Notes: generated by a model not told the origin, from the sequence alone. Counted from the first letter of the stretch, positions 22,468 through 31,445 are shown. The stretch is 58,619 bases of DNA from an uncultured Paracoccaceae bacterium (GCA_937952085.1 CALFYQ010000101.1:1-58619); one strand, 5' to 3'. Translations and numbers: made by a program.

Positions 22468-25287
22468 TCAATGCGCCTCCGCCCAGCTCCGCCCCCGCCC
22501 CGCATCCACCACCAGCGGCGTGGAAAGCGCGACGGCGGGGAGGTTCGCCGTCTCCATCGCGTCGCGGACGATCTCCACCGTCCGGTCCGCCTCGGCTTCC
22601 GGAACTTCGAAGATCAGCTCGTCATGGACCTGCAGAAGCATCCGGCCGCTCAGCTTCGCTTTCGCCATCGCGCCGGGGATGCGGATCATCGCGCGGCGGA
22701 TCACGTCGGCGGCCGAGCCCTGGATCGGTGCGTTGATCGCGGCGCGCTGCTGGAAGCCGCCCATCGGCCCCTTGGCGTTGATCTCGGGCGTGTGGATGCG
22801 GCGGCCGAAGACCGTCTCGACATAGCCCTGCGCCTTCGCGGTGGCGACGGTCGCGTCCATGTAGGCGCGGATGCCGGGGAACTTCTGGAAATAGGAGTCG
22901 ATAAAGGCCTTCGCCTCCTCCCGCGGGATCCTCAGGTTGTTGGCGAGCCCGAAGGCGGAAATACCGTAGATCACGCCAAAATTGATAGCCTTGGCGCGGC
23001 GCCGGATCATCGGATCCATGCCTTCGACCGGCACGCCGAACATCTCCGAGGCGGTGGCCGCGTGAATGTCGAGCCCCTTGGCGAAGGCGTCCTTCAACGC
23101 CGCGATGTCGGCGATATGGGCGAGGAGGCGGAGTTCGATCTGGCTGTAGTCGAGCGAGATGAGGATGTTCCCCTCGTCGGCGACGAAGGCCTCGCGGATG
23201 CGGCGGCCCTCCTCCGAGCGCACCGGAATGTTCTGGAGGTTCGGGTCGGTCGAGGCGAGGCGCCCGGTGCTCGCCCCGGCGATGGAATAGGAAGTGTGGA
23301 CGCGCCCGGTCTCTGGGTTGATGTGTTCCTGCAAGGCGTCGGTGTAAGTGCCTTTCAATTTTGAAAGCTGACGCCAGTCCAGCACCCGCGCCGGCAGCTC
23401 ATGCCCTTCGGCGGCGAGCGTCTCCAGCACGTCCGCCCCGGTGGCGTAGGCGCCGGTCTTGCCCTTCTTGCCGCCTTCGAGTCCCATCTTGCCGAAGAGG
23501 ATGTCGCCCAGCTGCTTCGGCGAGCCGACATTGAAGCTCTCCCCCGCAAGTTCGTGGATCTCGGCCTCGAGGCCCGCCATCTTCTGCGCGAAGGCGCTGG
23601 AGAGGCGGGAGAGGATCGAGCGGTCCACCTTCACGCCGGCGCGCTCCATCTCGGCCAGGACCGGCACGAGCGGGCGCTCCATCGTCTCGTAGACGCGCGT
23701 CACCCGGTTCTTCACGAGGCCCGGCTTCAAGGCTTTCCAGAGCCGGAAGGTCACGTCGGCGTCCTCCGCCGCATAGCGGGCGGCGGGTTCGATCGGCGTC
23801 TTGTCGAAGGTGATCTGGCTCTTGCCGGAGCCGATCAGCTCCTTGATCGGGATCGGCTTGTGGCCGAGCCACCGCTCCGAAAGCGCGTCCATCCCGTGCC
23901 CGCCGAGCCCGGCCTCCTGCGCGTAGGAGAGGAGCAGCGTATCGTCGAAGGGCTCGACCCGAACGCCATGTCTCAGAAGCACCTTGTAGTCGTACTTCAT
24001 GTTCTGCGCGATCTTGAGGACGGAAGGGTCCTCCAGCATCGGCTTGAGGATCGAGAGCGCCTCTTCGAGCGGGATCTGCCCGGGCGCCCGTTCCGCCGCG
24101 CCGAGAAGGTCGCCGTCGCCGACCATGTGGCCGAGCGGGATGTAGGCCGCCCGTCCGGGCGCGAGGGCGAGGGAGACGCCGACCAGTTCCGCCCGCATCT
24201 CGTCGAGCGAGGTGGTTTCGGTGTCCACCGCCACCTCACCGCGCTCATGGGCCGCGGCGACCCAGCCCCGCAGGGCTTCCGCGTCGCGGACGATCTCGTA
24301 GGCGGACGGGTCGATCGGCGCCGGCGGCTCGGCTTCGGCTGGCGCGGCGGCCTCCTGCGCGGGCGCGGCGGATGCGGCCGGCCGCTCGATCCCGAACGTC
24401 TCGGAGACGCGCCGGGTGATCGTGTTGAAATCCATCTCGCGGAGAAAGCCGATCAGCGGCTCCGCCTCCGGCTTCCGCCGGACGAGCTCGTCATAGGCGG
24501 GCAGGCCCTTCGCGTCGTCGTCAAGCGTGACCAGCCGTTTCGAGACGCGGATCTGCTCGGCGTTGTCGATCAGGGTCTGGCGCCGCTTCGGCTGCTTGAT
24601 CTCCTCGGCGCGGGCGAGGAGGGTTTCGAGGTCGCCGTATTCGCCGATGAGCTGGGCGGCGGTCTTGATTCCGATGCCGGGGGCGCCCGGCACGTTGTCG
24701 ACCGAGTCGCCCGAGAGCGCCTGCACGTCGATCACCTTCTCGGGCGGGACGCCGAACTTCTCCCTCACCTCGTCGGGGCCGATCGGCTCGTCCGGCTTGC
24801 CGGCGAGGCCGGGCTTCAGCAGCCGCACGCCGGGGCGGACCAGCTGCATCAGGTCCTTGTCGGAGGAGACGATGGTGACGTCTGCGCCCCCCTCGGCGGC
24901 GATCCGGGCGTAGGTGGCGATGATGTCGTCCGCCTCGTAGCCCTCAAGCTCGATGCAGGGGAGGTTGAAGGCGCGGGTCGCGTCGCGGATCAGGCCGAAC
25001 TGGGGGCGGAGGTCCTCCGGCGGCTCGGGCCGGTGCGCCTTGTATTCGGGGTAGAAGTCGTTCCGGAAGGTCTTCGAGGAATGGTCGAAGATGACGGCGA
25101 GATGGGTCGGCTCCGCGTCGCCCTTCAGCCCCTCCAGCATCTTGAAGAGCATGTTGCAGAAGCCGGAGACGGCGCCGACCGGAAGGCCGTCGGACTTCCG
25201 CGTCAGCGGCGGCAGCGCGTGATAGGCCCGGAAGATGAAGCCGGAGCCGTCCACGAGATAGAGATGGTCGGCCTTGCTGGGGGGCAT
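22468..25287 (-). CDS. polA: DNA polymerase I
   Basis: PolA fills gaps and removes RNA primers in replication and repair. The 939-residue protein has a 5'-3' exonuclease domain (1-290: LYLVDGSGFIFRAYHALPPL, EADDIIATYA, SSDKDLMQLV), a 3'-5' proofreading domain with its acidic residues intact (DTETTS near 354, YAAEDADVTFRLW), and a family A polymerase domain. The polymerase motifs are DYSQIELRLLAHIA near 709, RRRAKAINFGVIYG near 762 and QVHDELIFEVP near 886. Length is normal for alphaproteobacteria, where proofreading is usually retained. It stands as a single-gene unit, with a 356-base region upstream. Confidence 0.98.
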   Translation of the reverse strand: MPPSKADHLYLVDGSGFIFRAYHALPPLTRKSDGLPVGAVSGFCNMLFKMLEGLKGDAEPTHLAVIFDHSSKTFRNDFYPEYKAHRPEPPEDLRPQFGLIRDATRAFNLPCIELEGYEADDIIATYARIAAEGGADVTIVSSDKDLMQLVRPGVRLLKPGLAGKPDEPIGPDEVREKFGVPPEKVIDVQALSGDSVDNVPGAPGIGIKTAAQLIGEYGDLETLLARAEEIKQPKRRQTLIDNAEQIRVSKRLVTLDDDAKGLPAYDELVRRKPEAEPLIGFLREMDFNTITRRVSETFGIERPAASAAPAQEAAAPAEAEPPAPIDPSAYEIVRDAEALRGWVAAAHERGEVAVDTETTSLDEMRAELVGVSLALAPGRAAYIPLGHMVGDGDLLGAAERAPGQIPLEEALSILKPMLEDPSVLKIAQNMKYDYKVLLRHGVRVEPFDDTLLLSYAQEAGLGGHGMDALSERWLGHKPIPIKELIGSGKSQITFDKTPIEPAARYAAEDADVTFRLWKALKPGLVKNRVTRVYETMERPLVPVLAEMERAGVKVDRSILSRLSSAFAQKMAGLEAEIHELAGESFNVGSPKQLGDILFGKMGLEGGKKGKTGAYATGADVLETLAAEGHELPARVLDWRQLSKLKGTYTDALQEHINPETGRVHTSYSIAGASTGRLASTDPNLQNIPVRSEEGRRIREAFVADEGNILISLDYSQIELRLLAHIADIAALKDAFAKGLDIHAATASEMFGVPVEGMDPMIRRRAKAINFGVIYGISAFGLANNLRIPREEAKAFIDSYFQKFPGIRAYMDATVATAKAQGYVETVFGRRIHTPEINAKGPMGGFQQRAAINAPIQGSAADVIRRAMIRIPGAMAKAKLSGRMLLQVHDELIFEVPEAEADRTVEIVRDAMETANLPAVALSTPLVVDAGRGRSWAEAH

Positions 25288-25584
25288 GTTCGGTCTCCGG
25301 GTCGGGCGGCCGGAGCATGGCCCGGCGGAGGGGGCGGCTCAAGGGCGGGGCGGCGGGCTCTGGCCGGATGCGGTCAGGGGGCGCCGCGGAATCTCACCCT
25401 TGTCGCCCTTGAGCGACGTCGGAAGGGAGCCCTGGCCCGATCTTGAGAGCGACGGCCCTGGCTCACCCCGCTTCGGCCTCCGCGTTTGCTCCCGGCCGAC
25501 GGACCGGGTGTTCTTCCACCGGAAGGCCGCTGATCCGACTCGGGGGGAAGGGGGGCGTCGCGCCTCGACGGCCCGGCGAGGGCG
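25288..25584. other. Region upstream of polA with no credible gene
   Basis: Short frames of 83-118 codons cross this stretch on both strands, but they are low-complexity (Arg, Pro, Gly, Ser) with no ribosome-binding site or family motif. It probably holds the polA promoter and leader. The words CCCTTGTCGCCCTTGAG and CCCTGG occur but form no long inverted repeat. Confidence 0.4.
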
Positions 25585-25628
25585 TATCAAGGTTGATAAC
25601 GTAGCTATCTGTCTGAAGTATAAAAGAT
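25585..25628. promoter_or_regulatory. AT-rich patch with TATCAA/TTGATA inverted repeat
   Basis: TATCAA and TTGATA are separated by GG at 25585-25598, and GATA...TATC recurs just after. The patch is strikingly AT-rich against its surroundings, about 300 bases upstream of polA. It could be a promoter or operator region for polA reading to the left. The FNR consensus has its arms in the opposite order, so it is not an FNR box. Confidence 0.4.
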
Positions 25629-25651
25629 AAACGAAAATCGGCTTCAGCCGA
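25629..25651 (-). terminator. Intrinsic terminator overlapping the CDP-alcohol transferase stop codon
   Basis: On the minus strand TCGGC-TGAA-GCCGA is a 5-bp hairpin with the TGA stop codon in its loop, followed by TTTTCGTTT. The T-rich tail makes it the most canonical intrinsic terminator in the window. Confidence 0.65.
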
Positions 25652-26252
25652 ACATCTTCCGCGCGAGAAGCACCCGGAGCGCGCAGGAGAGAAAGCAGAG
25701 CGCGCCGAAGGCCCAGGCGAGGGGCGGGAACCAGCCGGGGGCGAGGCAGAAGAGGACGAAGAGCGCGATGGTCTCGCCGCCTTCGAGGAGGCCGGCGGAA
25801 TAGTAGAGCGTCTTCGCCCCCTGCGCGCGCGTCTCCATCCCCTTCCGCTCGGCGATGGCGGCGAAGGCGAGAAAGCTCGCGCCGTTGGCGTAGAAGCTAG
25901 CGAGGAGGAAGCCGCCCGCCGCGCCGTTCGCCGCCGGATCGGCGAGGACGAAGCCGAGCGGGATCGCGCCGTAGACGACGAAGTCGCAGACGATGTCGAG
26001 GAGGCCGCCGACGGCGCTGCCGCCGCCCCGGGCGCGGGCGACCGCGCCGTCCAGCCCGTCCGCCAGCCGGCCGAGGAGAAGGGGCGCCAGCGCCCATGCC
26101 GGCGCCCCGAGGGCGATCGTCCCGGCGGCCAGGAGGCCGAGCGCGAGGCCGACGAGGGTGATCGCGTCGGGATGCGCGCCCAAGGCGGCGAGACGCCGGC
26201 CGGCCCGGTTCAGCGGCGGATCGATCAGCGTGCGGAGCCGTGCGTCGAACAT
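25644..26252 (-). CDS. CDP-alcohol phosphatidyltransferase family protein
   Basis: This 202-residue inner-membrane protein has the complete family motif: Asp65-x2-Asp68-Gly69-x2-Ala72-Arg73-x8-Gly82-x3-Asp86-x3-Asp90, which binds two metals and the CDP-alcohol. About six membrane spans surround it. The family includes phosphatidylglycerophosphate, phosphatidylserine and cardiolipin synthases; the acceptor alcohol cannot be told. The ATG of MFDARLRTLIDPP is chosen because the longer frame upstream is poor in family features. It is divergent from the molybdoenzyme genes. Confidence 0.88.
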   Translation of the reverse strand: MFDARLRTLIDPPLNRAGRRLAALGAHPDAITLVGLALGLLAAGTIALGAPAWALAPLLLGRLADGLDGAVARARGGGSAVGGLLDIVCDFVVYGAIPLGFVLADPAANGAAGGFLLASFYANGASFLAFAAIAERKGMETRAQGAKTLYYSAGLLEGGETIALFVLFCLAPGWFPPLAWAFGALCFLSCALRVLLARKMFG

Positions 26253-26400
26253 CGCGCCGATATGCCGCCAGCTCGCCCGGAAGGCGATAGGTTCGGGCAA
26301 ACATATTGCGAGAGGCGAAGGATTCGCGCTCTCCTGCCGGCGAGGCGCGCACCCGCATCTGAACGGACGGAAAGACGCGCCCCGACTGGAGGAACCCAGC

Positions 26401-26853
26401 ATGGCGACCCTGAATATCAACGGGTCCCCGCGCGAGGTCGACGCGTCTCCGGACATGCCCCTTCTCTGGGCCATCCGCGACGTCGCCGGCCTGCCGGGGA
26501 CGAAATATGGCTGCGGCGTGGGGCTCTGCGGAGCCTGCACCGTGCATGTGAACGGCAAGGCGGAACGCTCCTGCCAGCTCACGGTCGGCGACGTCGAAGG
26601 CGCGAAGATCACCACGATCGAAGGCCTCGACCCGAAGGGCGATCATCGCGTCCAGGCCGCCTGGCGCGAGCTCAACGTGCCGCAATGCGGCTTCTGCCAG
26701 GCCGGGCAGATCATGCAGGCGGCCTCTCTCCTCGCCGAGAACCCGAAGCCGACCGACGAGGAGATCCTCGAAGCGATGGCCGGGAATGTCTGCCGCTGCG
26801 GCTGCTACCAGCGCATCGTCGCCGCGGTGCGGCTTGCGAGCACGGGGAGCTGA
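26401..26853 (+). CDS. iorA: Isoquinoline-1-oxidoreductase-type (2Fe-2S) small subunit
   Basis: The 150-residue protein carries two [2Fe-2S] clusters typical of xanthine-oxidase-family small subunits: a plant-type site (GCGVGLCGACTVHVNG with a fourth Cys in RSCQL) and a C-terminal helical site (CGFCQAGQ and NVCRCGCYQRI). It passes electrons from the molybdenum subunit encoded three bases downstream. GGAGGAAC precedes the ATG. The two-subunit arrangement without a separate FAD subunit is the isoquinoline oxidoreductase (IorAB) type; the substrate is likely an N-heterocycle or aldehyde. Confidence 0.92.
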   Translation: MATLNINGSPREVDASPDMPLLWAIRDVAGLPGTKYGCGVGLCGACTVHVNGKAERSCQLTVGDVEGAKITTIEGLDPKGDHRVQAAWRELNVPQCGFCQAGQIMQAASLLAENPKPTDEEILEAMAGNVCRCGCYQRIVAAVRLASTGS

Positions 26854-26856
26854 GCC

Positions 26857-29163
26857 ATGCTGCATTTCCTGAAGGATCTCGAGATCGCGCGGCCCGTCAT
26901 CGCGGCGATCTGCGTCGAGAAACTCTCCCGCCGCGCCTTCCTCGGCGGTTCGGCCTTCGCCATCGGCGCCTTCGCGGCGGCGCGGGCGGACGCCTTCCCC
27001 CGCTGGCCGACCGGCGGCGAGGCGATGCCGCACGGGCTGGTGGACGACCCGCTCGTTTTCGTCTCCATCGCGCCCGACGGCACGGTGACGCTGGTCGCCC
27101 ACCGTTCGGAGATGGGCACGGGCTCGCGCACCTCGCTGCCGATGGTGATGGCGGACGAGATGGAGGCCGACTGGTCCCGCGTGAAGATCGTCCAGGCCGA
27201 GGGCGACGAGGAGAAATACGGCAATCAGGACACCGACGGCTCCCGCTCGCTCCGCCATCACATTCAGACGGCCCGCCGGATCGGCGGCGCCGTTCGCCAC
27301 ATGATCCGCGAGGCTGCGGCGAAGGAATGGGGCGTGCCGTCCTCAGAGGTGAAGGTCGAGATGCACGCCGCGCATCATGGCGGCAAGTCGCTCGGCTTCG
27401 GCGACCTCGCGGCGAAGGCGATGGCCGAGCCGGTGCCGGCGCATGACGACGTGGCCTACAAGACCGAGGCGGAATTCCGCTATATCGGCAAGGGCCAGGT
27501 GCAGATCACCGATCTGCGCGACATCACCACGGGCCACGCGGTCTATGGCGCCGACGTCTCCCTGCCGGGAATGAAATACGCCGTCATTGCGCGGCCCCCG
27601 GTGGTCGGCGGCAAGGTGAAGTCGCTCGACAAGACGGCGGCGATGGCGATCCCCGGCGTCGAGAGCGTGCATGAACTCGCCGGCTCGATCCCGCCGGCGA
27701 AGTTCGCGCCGCTCGGCGGCGTCGCGGTCGTCGCCTCCAACACCTGGGCCGCGATCCAGGGGCGGGACGCGCTCGTCATCGAATGGGAGGACGGCCCGCA
27801 TGCCGGATACGACTCGGCCGCCTTCATGGCCGAGATGAAGGCGACGGCGGAGCAGCCGGGCGCGGTGCTGCGCAAGCAGGGAGACCCGGAGGCCGCCTTC
27901 GCCGGGGCCGCCAAGGTCTTCTCCCAGACCTACACGCAGGACCACATGGCCCATATCCCGATGGAGCCGCCGGTCGCCCTCGCCAGCGTGACGGCGGCGG
28001 GCTGCGAGATCTGGGCGCCGGTCCAGTCGCCGATGGCGACGCGGACGGACTGCGCCGAGGCGCTCGGGCTCGACCCGTCGAAGGTGAAGGTGAACGTCAC
28101 GCTGCTCGGCGGCGGCTTCGGCCGGAAGTCGAAGGCGGACTTCGCGGCCGAGGCGGCGCTTCTCTCGAAGGCCGTCGGCGCGCCGGTGCGGGTGCAGTGG
28201 ACGCGGGAGGACGACGTTCGCCACTCCTTCTACCACACCACCTCGGCGGAGCGGATCTCGGTCGCCCTCGACGCCTCGAACAAGGTCGTCGGCTGGCGGC
28301 ACAATTCCGTCGCGCCGTCGATCCTCTCGACCTTCGCGCCGGATAGCGGCCACCAGTTCTTCATCGAGACCGGGATGGGCCATGTCGACATGCCCTTCGA
28401 CATCCCGAACGTGCTCGCGGAGAACGGCGCCGCGATGGCGCATACGAGGATCGGCTGGTTCCGCGCGGTGTCGAACATCCCGCGGGCCTGGGCGATCGGC
28501 TCCTTCGTCTCCGAACTGGCGGCGGAACTCGGCAAGGACGAGCGGGCGATGTGGCTGGAGCTGATCGGCGCCGGCCGCACGGTCGACCCGAAGGCGGAAG
28601 GCTATCCGGACGACTTCTGGGACTATGGCGAGCCCTATGCCGAGTTCCCGATCGAGACCGGGCGGCTCGCCCATGTCCTCAACGTCGCCGCGGACGGGAT
28701 AGGCTATGGCAAGACGCTGCCGGCGGGGGAAGGGATCGGCCTCGCCGTCCACCGCTCCTTCGTCTCCTACGTCGCCTGCGCGGCGCGGGTGAAGGTGGTG
28801 GACGGCCGGATCACCGTGCCCGAGATGCACATGGCCATCGATTGCGGCTTCGCGGCCAACCCGGAGCGGATCGAGAGCCAGATGCAGGGCGCCGCGGTCA
28901 TGGGCATGACGGTGGCGATGCACTCCTCGATCACCTTCGAGAAGGGCCGCGTCGTCCAGTCCAACTTCACCGACTATGACGTGGTGCGGGCGGACAACTT
29001 CCCAATGAACGTGGTCACCCACATCGTCCCGCACCCGTTCTCGGTCCATTCGACCGGGGTGGGCGAACCGGGCGTGCCGCCGGTCTCGCCGGCCATCGCC
29101 AACGCGCTCTTCCATGCCACGGGCCAGCGCCGGCGGTCCCTGCCGTTCGGCATGGACGCCTGA
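26857..29163 (+). CDS. iorB: Isoquinoline-1-oxidoreductase-type molybdopterin subunit, Tat-exported
   Basis: The 768-residue protein is the molybdenum-cofactor subunit of a xanthine-oxidase-family hydroxylase. It has SLPMVMADEMEADWSRV, GGGFGRKSKADFAAEAALLS and a C-terminal TGVGEPGVPPVSPAIANA with the active-site Glu. A twin-arginine signal (LSRRAFLGGSAFAIGAFAA, residues 23-41) indicates folded export to the periplasm with its partner; IorA has no signal and would hitchhike. It follows iorA by three bases. No cytochrome c or XdhC-type maturation gene is adjacent. A strong palindromic terminator follows. Confidence 0.92.
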   Translation: MLHFLKDLEIARPVIAAICVEKLSRRAFLGGSAFAIGAFAAARADAFPRWPTGGEAMPHGLVDDPLVFVSIAPDGTVTLVAHRSEMGTGSRTSLPMVMADEMEADWSRVKIVQAEGDEEKYGNQDTDGSRSLRHHIQTARRIGGAVRHMIREAAAKEWGVPSSEVKVEMHAAHHGGKSLGFGDLAAKAMAEPVPAHDDVAYKTEAEFRYIGKGQVQITDLRDITTGHAVYGADVSLPGMKYAVIARPPVVGGKVKSLDKTAAMAIPGVESVHELAGSIPPAKFAPLGGVAVVASNTWAAIQGRDALVIEWEDGPHAGYDSAAFMAEMKATAEQPGAVLRKQGDPEAAFAGAAKVFSQTYTQDHMAHIPMEPPVALASVTAAGCEIWAPVQSPMATRTDCAEALGLDPSKVKVNVTLLGGGFGRKSKADFAAEAALLSKAVGAPVRVQWTREDDVRHSFYHTTSAERISVALDASNKVVGWRHNSVAPSILSTFAPDSGHQFFIETGMGHVDMPFDIPNVLAENGAAMAHTRIGWFRAVSNIPRAWAIGSFVSELAAELGKDERAMWLELIGAGRTVDPKAEGYPDDFWDYGEPYAEFPIETGRLAHVLNVAADGIGYGKTLPAGEGIGLAVHRSFVSYVACAARVKVVDGRITVPEMHMAIDCGFAANPERIESQMQGAAVMGMTVAMHSSITFEKGRVVQSNFTDYDVVRADNFPMNVVTHIVPHPFSVHSTGVGEPGVPPVSPAIANALFHATGQRRRSLPFGMDA

Positions 29164-29171
29164 CGAAAACG

Positions 29172-29199
29172 CGCGCGGCGCGAATTCGCGCCGCGCGTT
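29172..29199 (+). terminator. 26-bp perfect palindrome terminator after iorB
   Basis: 29172-29197 is a perfect palindrome centred on GAATTC with CG-rich arms (13 bp each), beginning eight bases after the iorB stop and followed by TT. Flanking AA/TT pairs would extend it with a two-base bulge. A second small hairpin, CTCCC-GCC-GGGAG, follows. Confidence 0.65.
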
Positions 29200-29334
29200 C
29201 TCCCGCCGGGAGAGCATTTTCGGTTCCGTCCCCGGAAAAACCCCGTCATCATCCCGTCATGCTCCGCCAGCCAGTCGCCGGACGGGGCGTACGACGCGCC
29301 GCCCGGCGCGCCGATGACAGAGGAGGGGAACTCC

Positions 29335-29772
29335 ATGCCGACGAGACTTGTCGCCGGAATTGACGGCGCGGAAGCCGGCGAGCGCGCGCTCGCGCATGCC
29401 GGCAAGCTCGCAAAGCTGATCGGGGATTGCGAGGTTCTGGTCTGCTACGTGATCGAATGGTCGCCCTACACGTTCCACACCGCCGAGGAGAACGCCGAGC
29501 GCCACGGGCGCCGGGAGGCGGAAATCGCCGCCGCGAAAGCGCGGATCGTCGAGCCCGCGGTGAAGCGGCTTGCGGGCGCAGGGCTCGCGGCCCGCGGCGT
29601 GGTGCGCCATGGCGACGTGGCGGAGCAGCTCGACGCCATCGCGAAGGACGAAGGGGCGGAGCAGATCATCGTCGCCCGTTCCTCCGAGAGCGGGCTCGCC
29701 AGCCGGGTGTTCGGCTCGCGCACCGCCAAGCTCGTGATGAGCGCGGCCGTTCCTGTCACCGTCGTCGCCTGA
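29335..29772 (+). CDS. Universal stress protein (UspA family)
   Basis: This 145-residue single-domain Usp starts RLVAGIDGAEAGERALAHA and ends with the ATP-binding signature ARSSESGLASRVFGSRTAKLVMSA split around a small loop, then VPVTVVA. Such proteins bind nucleotide and act in stress or transport regulation. The ATG with GAGGGGAACTCC upstream is preferred over one seven codons earlier. It sits 10 bases before the sodium:alanine symporter gene, so the pair is probably cotranscribed; Usp proteins often accompany transporters. Confidence 0.9.
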   Translation: MPTRLVAGIDGAEAGERALAHAGKLAKLIGDCEVLVCYVIEWSPYTFHTAEENAERHGRREAEIAAAKARIVEPAVKRLAGAGLAARGVVRHGDVAEQLDAIAKDEGAEQIIVARSSESGLASRVFGSRTAKLVMSAAVPVTVVA

Positions 29773-29782
29773 GGAGGCTCCC

Positions 29783-31321
29783 ATGAGGAAGATCATTCCG
29801 GGCGCCCTGGCGGCGCTCTTCGCCGGCCCCGCGCTCGCGCAGGAGGAGGGCGGCCTCGACGCCGCCGTGAACGAGGCCTTCGCCTCGATCACCGGCCCCT
29901 TCGTCGATTTCATCTTCGCGCCGCTCCCCGGCACGAATTTCGCTTGGATCGTGCTCTGGCTCGTCGTCGCGGCCTCGGTCTTCACGCTCTATTTCGGCTT
30001 CATCCAGTTCCGCGCCTTCGGCCACGCCATCTCCTTGGTGAAGGGCGATTATTCGGACCCGAAGGACGCCGGCGAGGTCTCCCACTTCCAGGCCCTCGCC
30101 ACCGCGCTTTCGGGCACGGTCGGCCTCGGCAACATCGCGGGCGTCGCGGTCGCGGTCGGCATCGGCGGGCCGGGCGCGACCTTCTGGATGATCGCGGCGG
30201 GCCTTCTCGGCATGGCCTCGAAATTCACCGAATGCACGCTCGGCGTGAAATACCGGAACGAATACCCGGACGGCACCGTCTCCGGCGGCCCGATGTACTA
30301 CATATCCAAGGGCTTCCGTGAGCGGGGGCTGCCCGGCGGGTCGATCCTGGCCGTGCTTTTCTCGATCTTCTGCATCCTCGGCGCGCTCGGCGGCGGGAAC
30401 ATGTTCCAGGCCAACCAGGCGCATGCGCAGTTGTCCGGCGTCTTCGGGGATTACCCGGGCTGGATCACCGGCGTCGTCTTCGCCGCCATCGTCTTCATCG
30501 TCATCGTCGGCGGCATCAAGTCGATCGCCAACGTGACGGAGAAGGTCGTGCCCTTCATGGCGGTGCTCTATTGCGGCTGCGCCATCGTCATCATCCTGAT
30601 GAACATCGACAAGATCGGCTGGGCATTCGGGCAGATCATCGACGGCGCCTTCACCGGGCTCGGCGTCGCCGGCGGCCTTGTCGGCGCGCTGATCCAGGGC
30701 TTCCGCCGCGCCGCCTTCTCGAACGAGGCGGGGGTCGGCTCCGCCGCCATCGCCCATTCGGCGGTGCGGACCAAGGAGCCGATCACCGAGGGCTTCGTCT
30801 CCCTGCTCGAGCCCTTCATCGATACAGTGGTCATCTGCACCATGACGGCGCTGGTGATCGTGATCTCGGGCCAGCTCGTTTCCGACCCGGCGACGGGGCT
30901 CTATGTGCTGAACGAGTCGGGCTCGATCCAGACCGTGACGGGCGCTTCCGGCGTCGCGCTCACCTCGGCCGCCTTCTCCACGGCCTTCACCTGGTTCCCC
31001 TATCTCCTGGTGATCGCGGTGGTTCTCTTCGCCTTCTCGACGATGATCTCATGGTCCTACTACGGCCTGAAGTCGTGGACCTATCTCTTCGGCGAGGGGA
31101 AGACGAGCGAGCTCGTGTTCAAGCTGATCTTCTGCGTCTTCGTGGTGATCGGCGCGGCGGCGAGTCTCGGCCCCGTGATCGACTTCTCGGACGCCGCGAT
31201 CTTCGCGATGGCGGTGGTCAACATCATCGCGCTCTACCTCCTGATGCCGGTGGTGAAGCGGGAGATGACCTCCTATCTCGGCCGGCTGCGTTCGGGCGAG
31301 ATCAAGCGGTTCAAGCACTGA
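29783..31321 (+). CDS. Sodium:alanine symporter (AGCS family)
   Basis: This inner-membrane symporter imports alanine or glycine with sodium. The 512-residue protein has about 11 spans plus an N-terminal hydrophobic segment that resembles a signal peptide (ALAALFAGPALAQ). Family signatures are FQALATALSGTVGLGNIAGVA near residue 95-120, the AGCS motif GGPGATFWMIAAGLLGM and the internal RRAAFSNEAGVGSAAIAHS near 310-330. GAGGCTCCC precedes the ATG. It follows the Usp gene and ends before a cluster of hairpins. Confidence 0.95.
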   Translation: MRKIIPGALAALFAGPALAQEEGGLDAAVNEAFASITGPFVDFIFAPLPGTNFAWIVLWLVVAASVFTLYFGFIQFRAFGHAISLVKGDYSDPKDAGEVSHFQALATALSGTVGLGNIAGVAVAVGIGGPGATFWMIAAGLLGMASKFTECTLGVKYRNEYPDGTVSGGPMYYISKGFRERGLPGGSILAVLFSIFCILGALGGGNMFQANQAHAQLSGVFGDYPGWITGVVFAAIVFIVIVGGIKSIANVTEKVVPFMAVLYCGCAIVIILMNIDKIGWAFGQIIDGAFTGLGVAGGLVGALIQGFRRAAFSNEAGVGSAAIAHSAVRTKEPITEGFVSLLEPFIDTVVICTMTALVIVISGQLVSDPATGLYVLNESGSIQTVTGASGVALTSAAFSTAFTWFPYLLVIAVVLFAFSTMISWSYYGLKSWTYLFGEGKTSELVFKLIFCVFVVIGAAASLGPVIDFSDAAIFAMAVVNIIALYLLMPVVKREMTSYLGRLRSGEIKRFKH

Positions 31322-31330
31322 ACCCCGGGC

Positions 31331-31445
31331 GGGCGCCTCGGCGCCCCTCCTGCCGGCCCCAAGGCCGGCGCGAGACGTCAGGCGCGGGCGCTTCGGCGCC
31401 CGTTCCGCCGTCGTCTCAAGCCGCCAGGGTCAAGCCGTCTTGACC
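31331..31445. repeat. Cluster of four intergenic hairpins after the symporter gene
   Basis: Perfect inverted repeats lie at 31331-31346 (GGGCGCC/GGCGCCC), 31352-31369 (GCCGGCC, loop CCAA, GGCCGGC), 31386-31401 (GGGCGC, loop TTCG, GCGCCC) and 31428-31445 (GGTCAAG, loop CCGT, CTTGACC). The third, with a UUCG tetraloop, is a good terminator core for the symporter. The stretch separates convergent genes, so some hairpins may serve the minus-strand small gene. Confidence 0.6.

Noticed and set aside
25585..25598. FNR/ANR box
   Set aside because: The consensus is TTGAT-N4-ATCAA; here the half-sites are in the reverse order with a two-base spacer.
25274..25630. 118-codon plus-strand frame upstream of polA
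   Set aside because: It starts inside the polA 5' end in antisense, has no ribosome-binding site, and its composition is like the shadow frames.
27343..29217. A 624-codon antisense frame over iorB
   Set aside because: Same shadow effect; translation is Arg/His/Asp-rich without motifs, and iorB is unmistakable.
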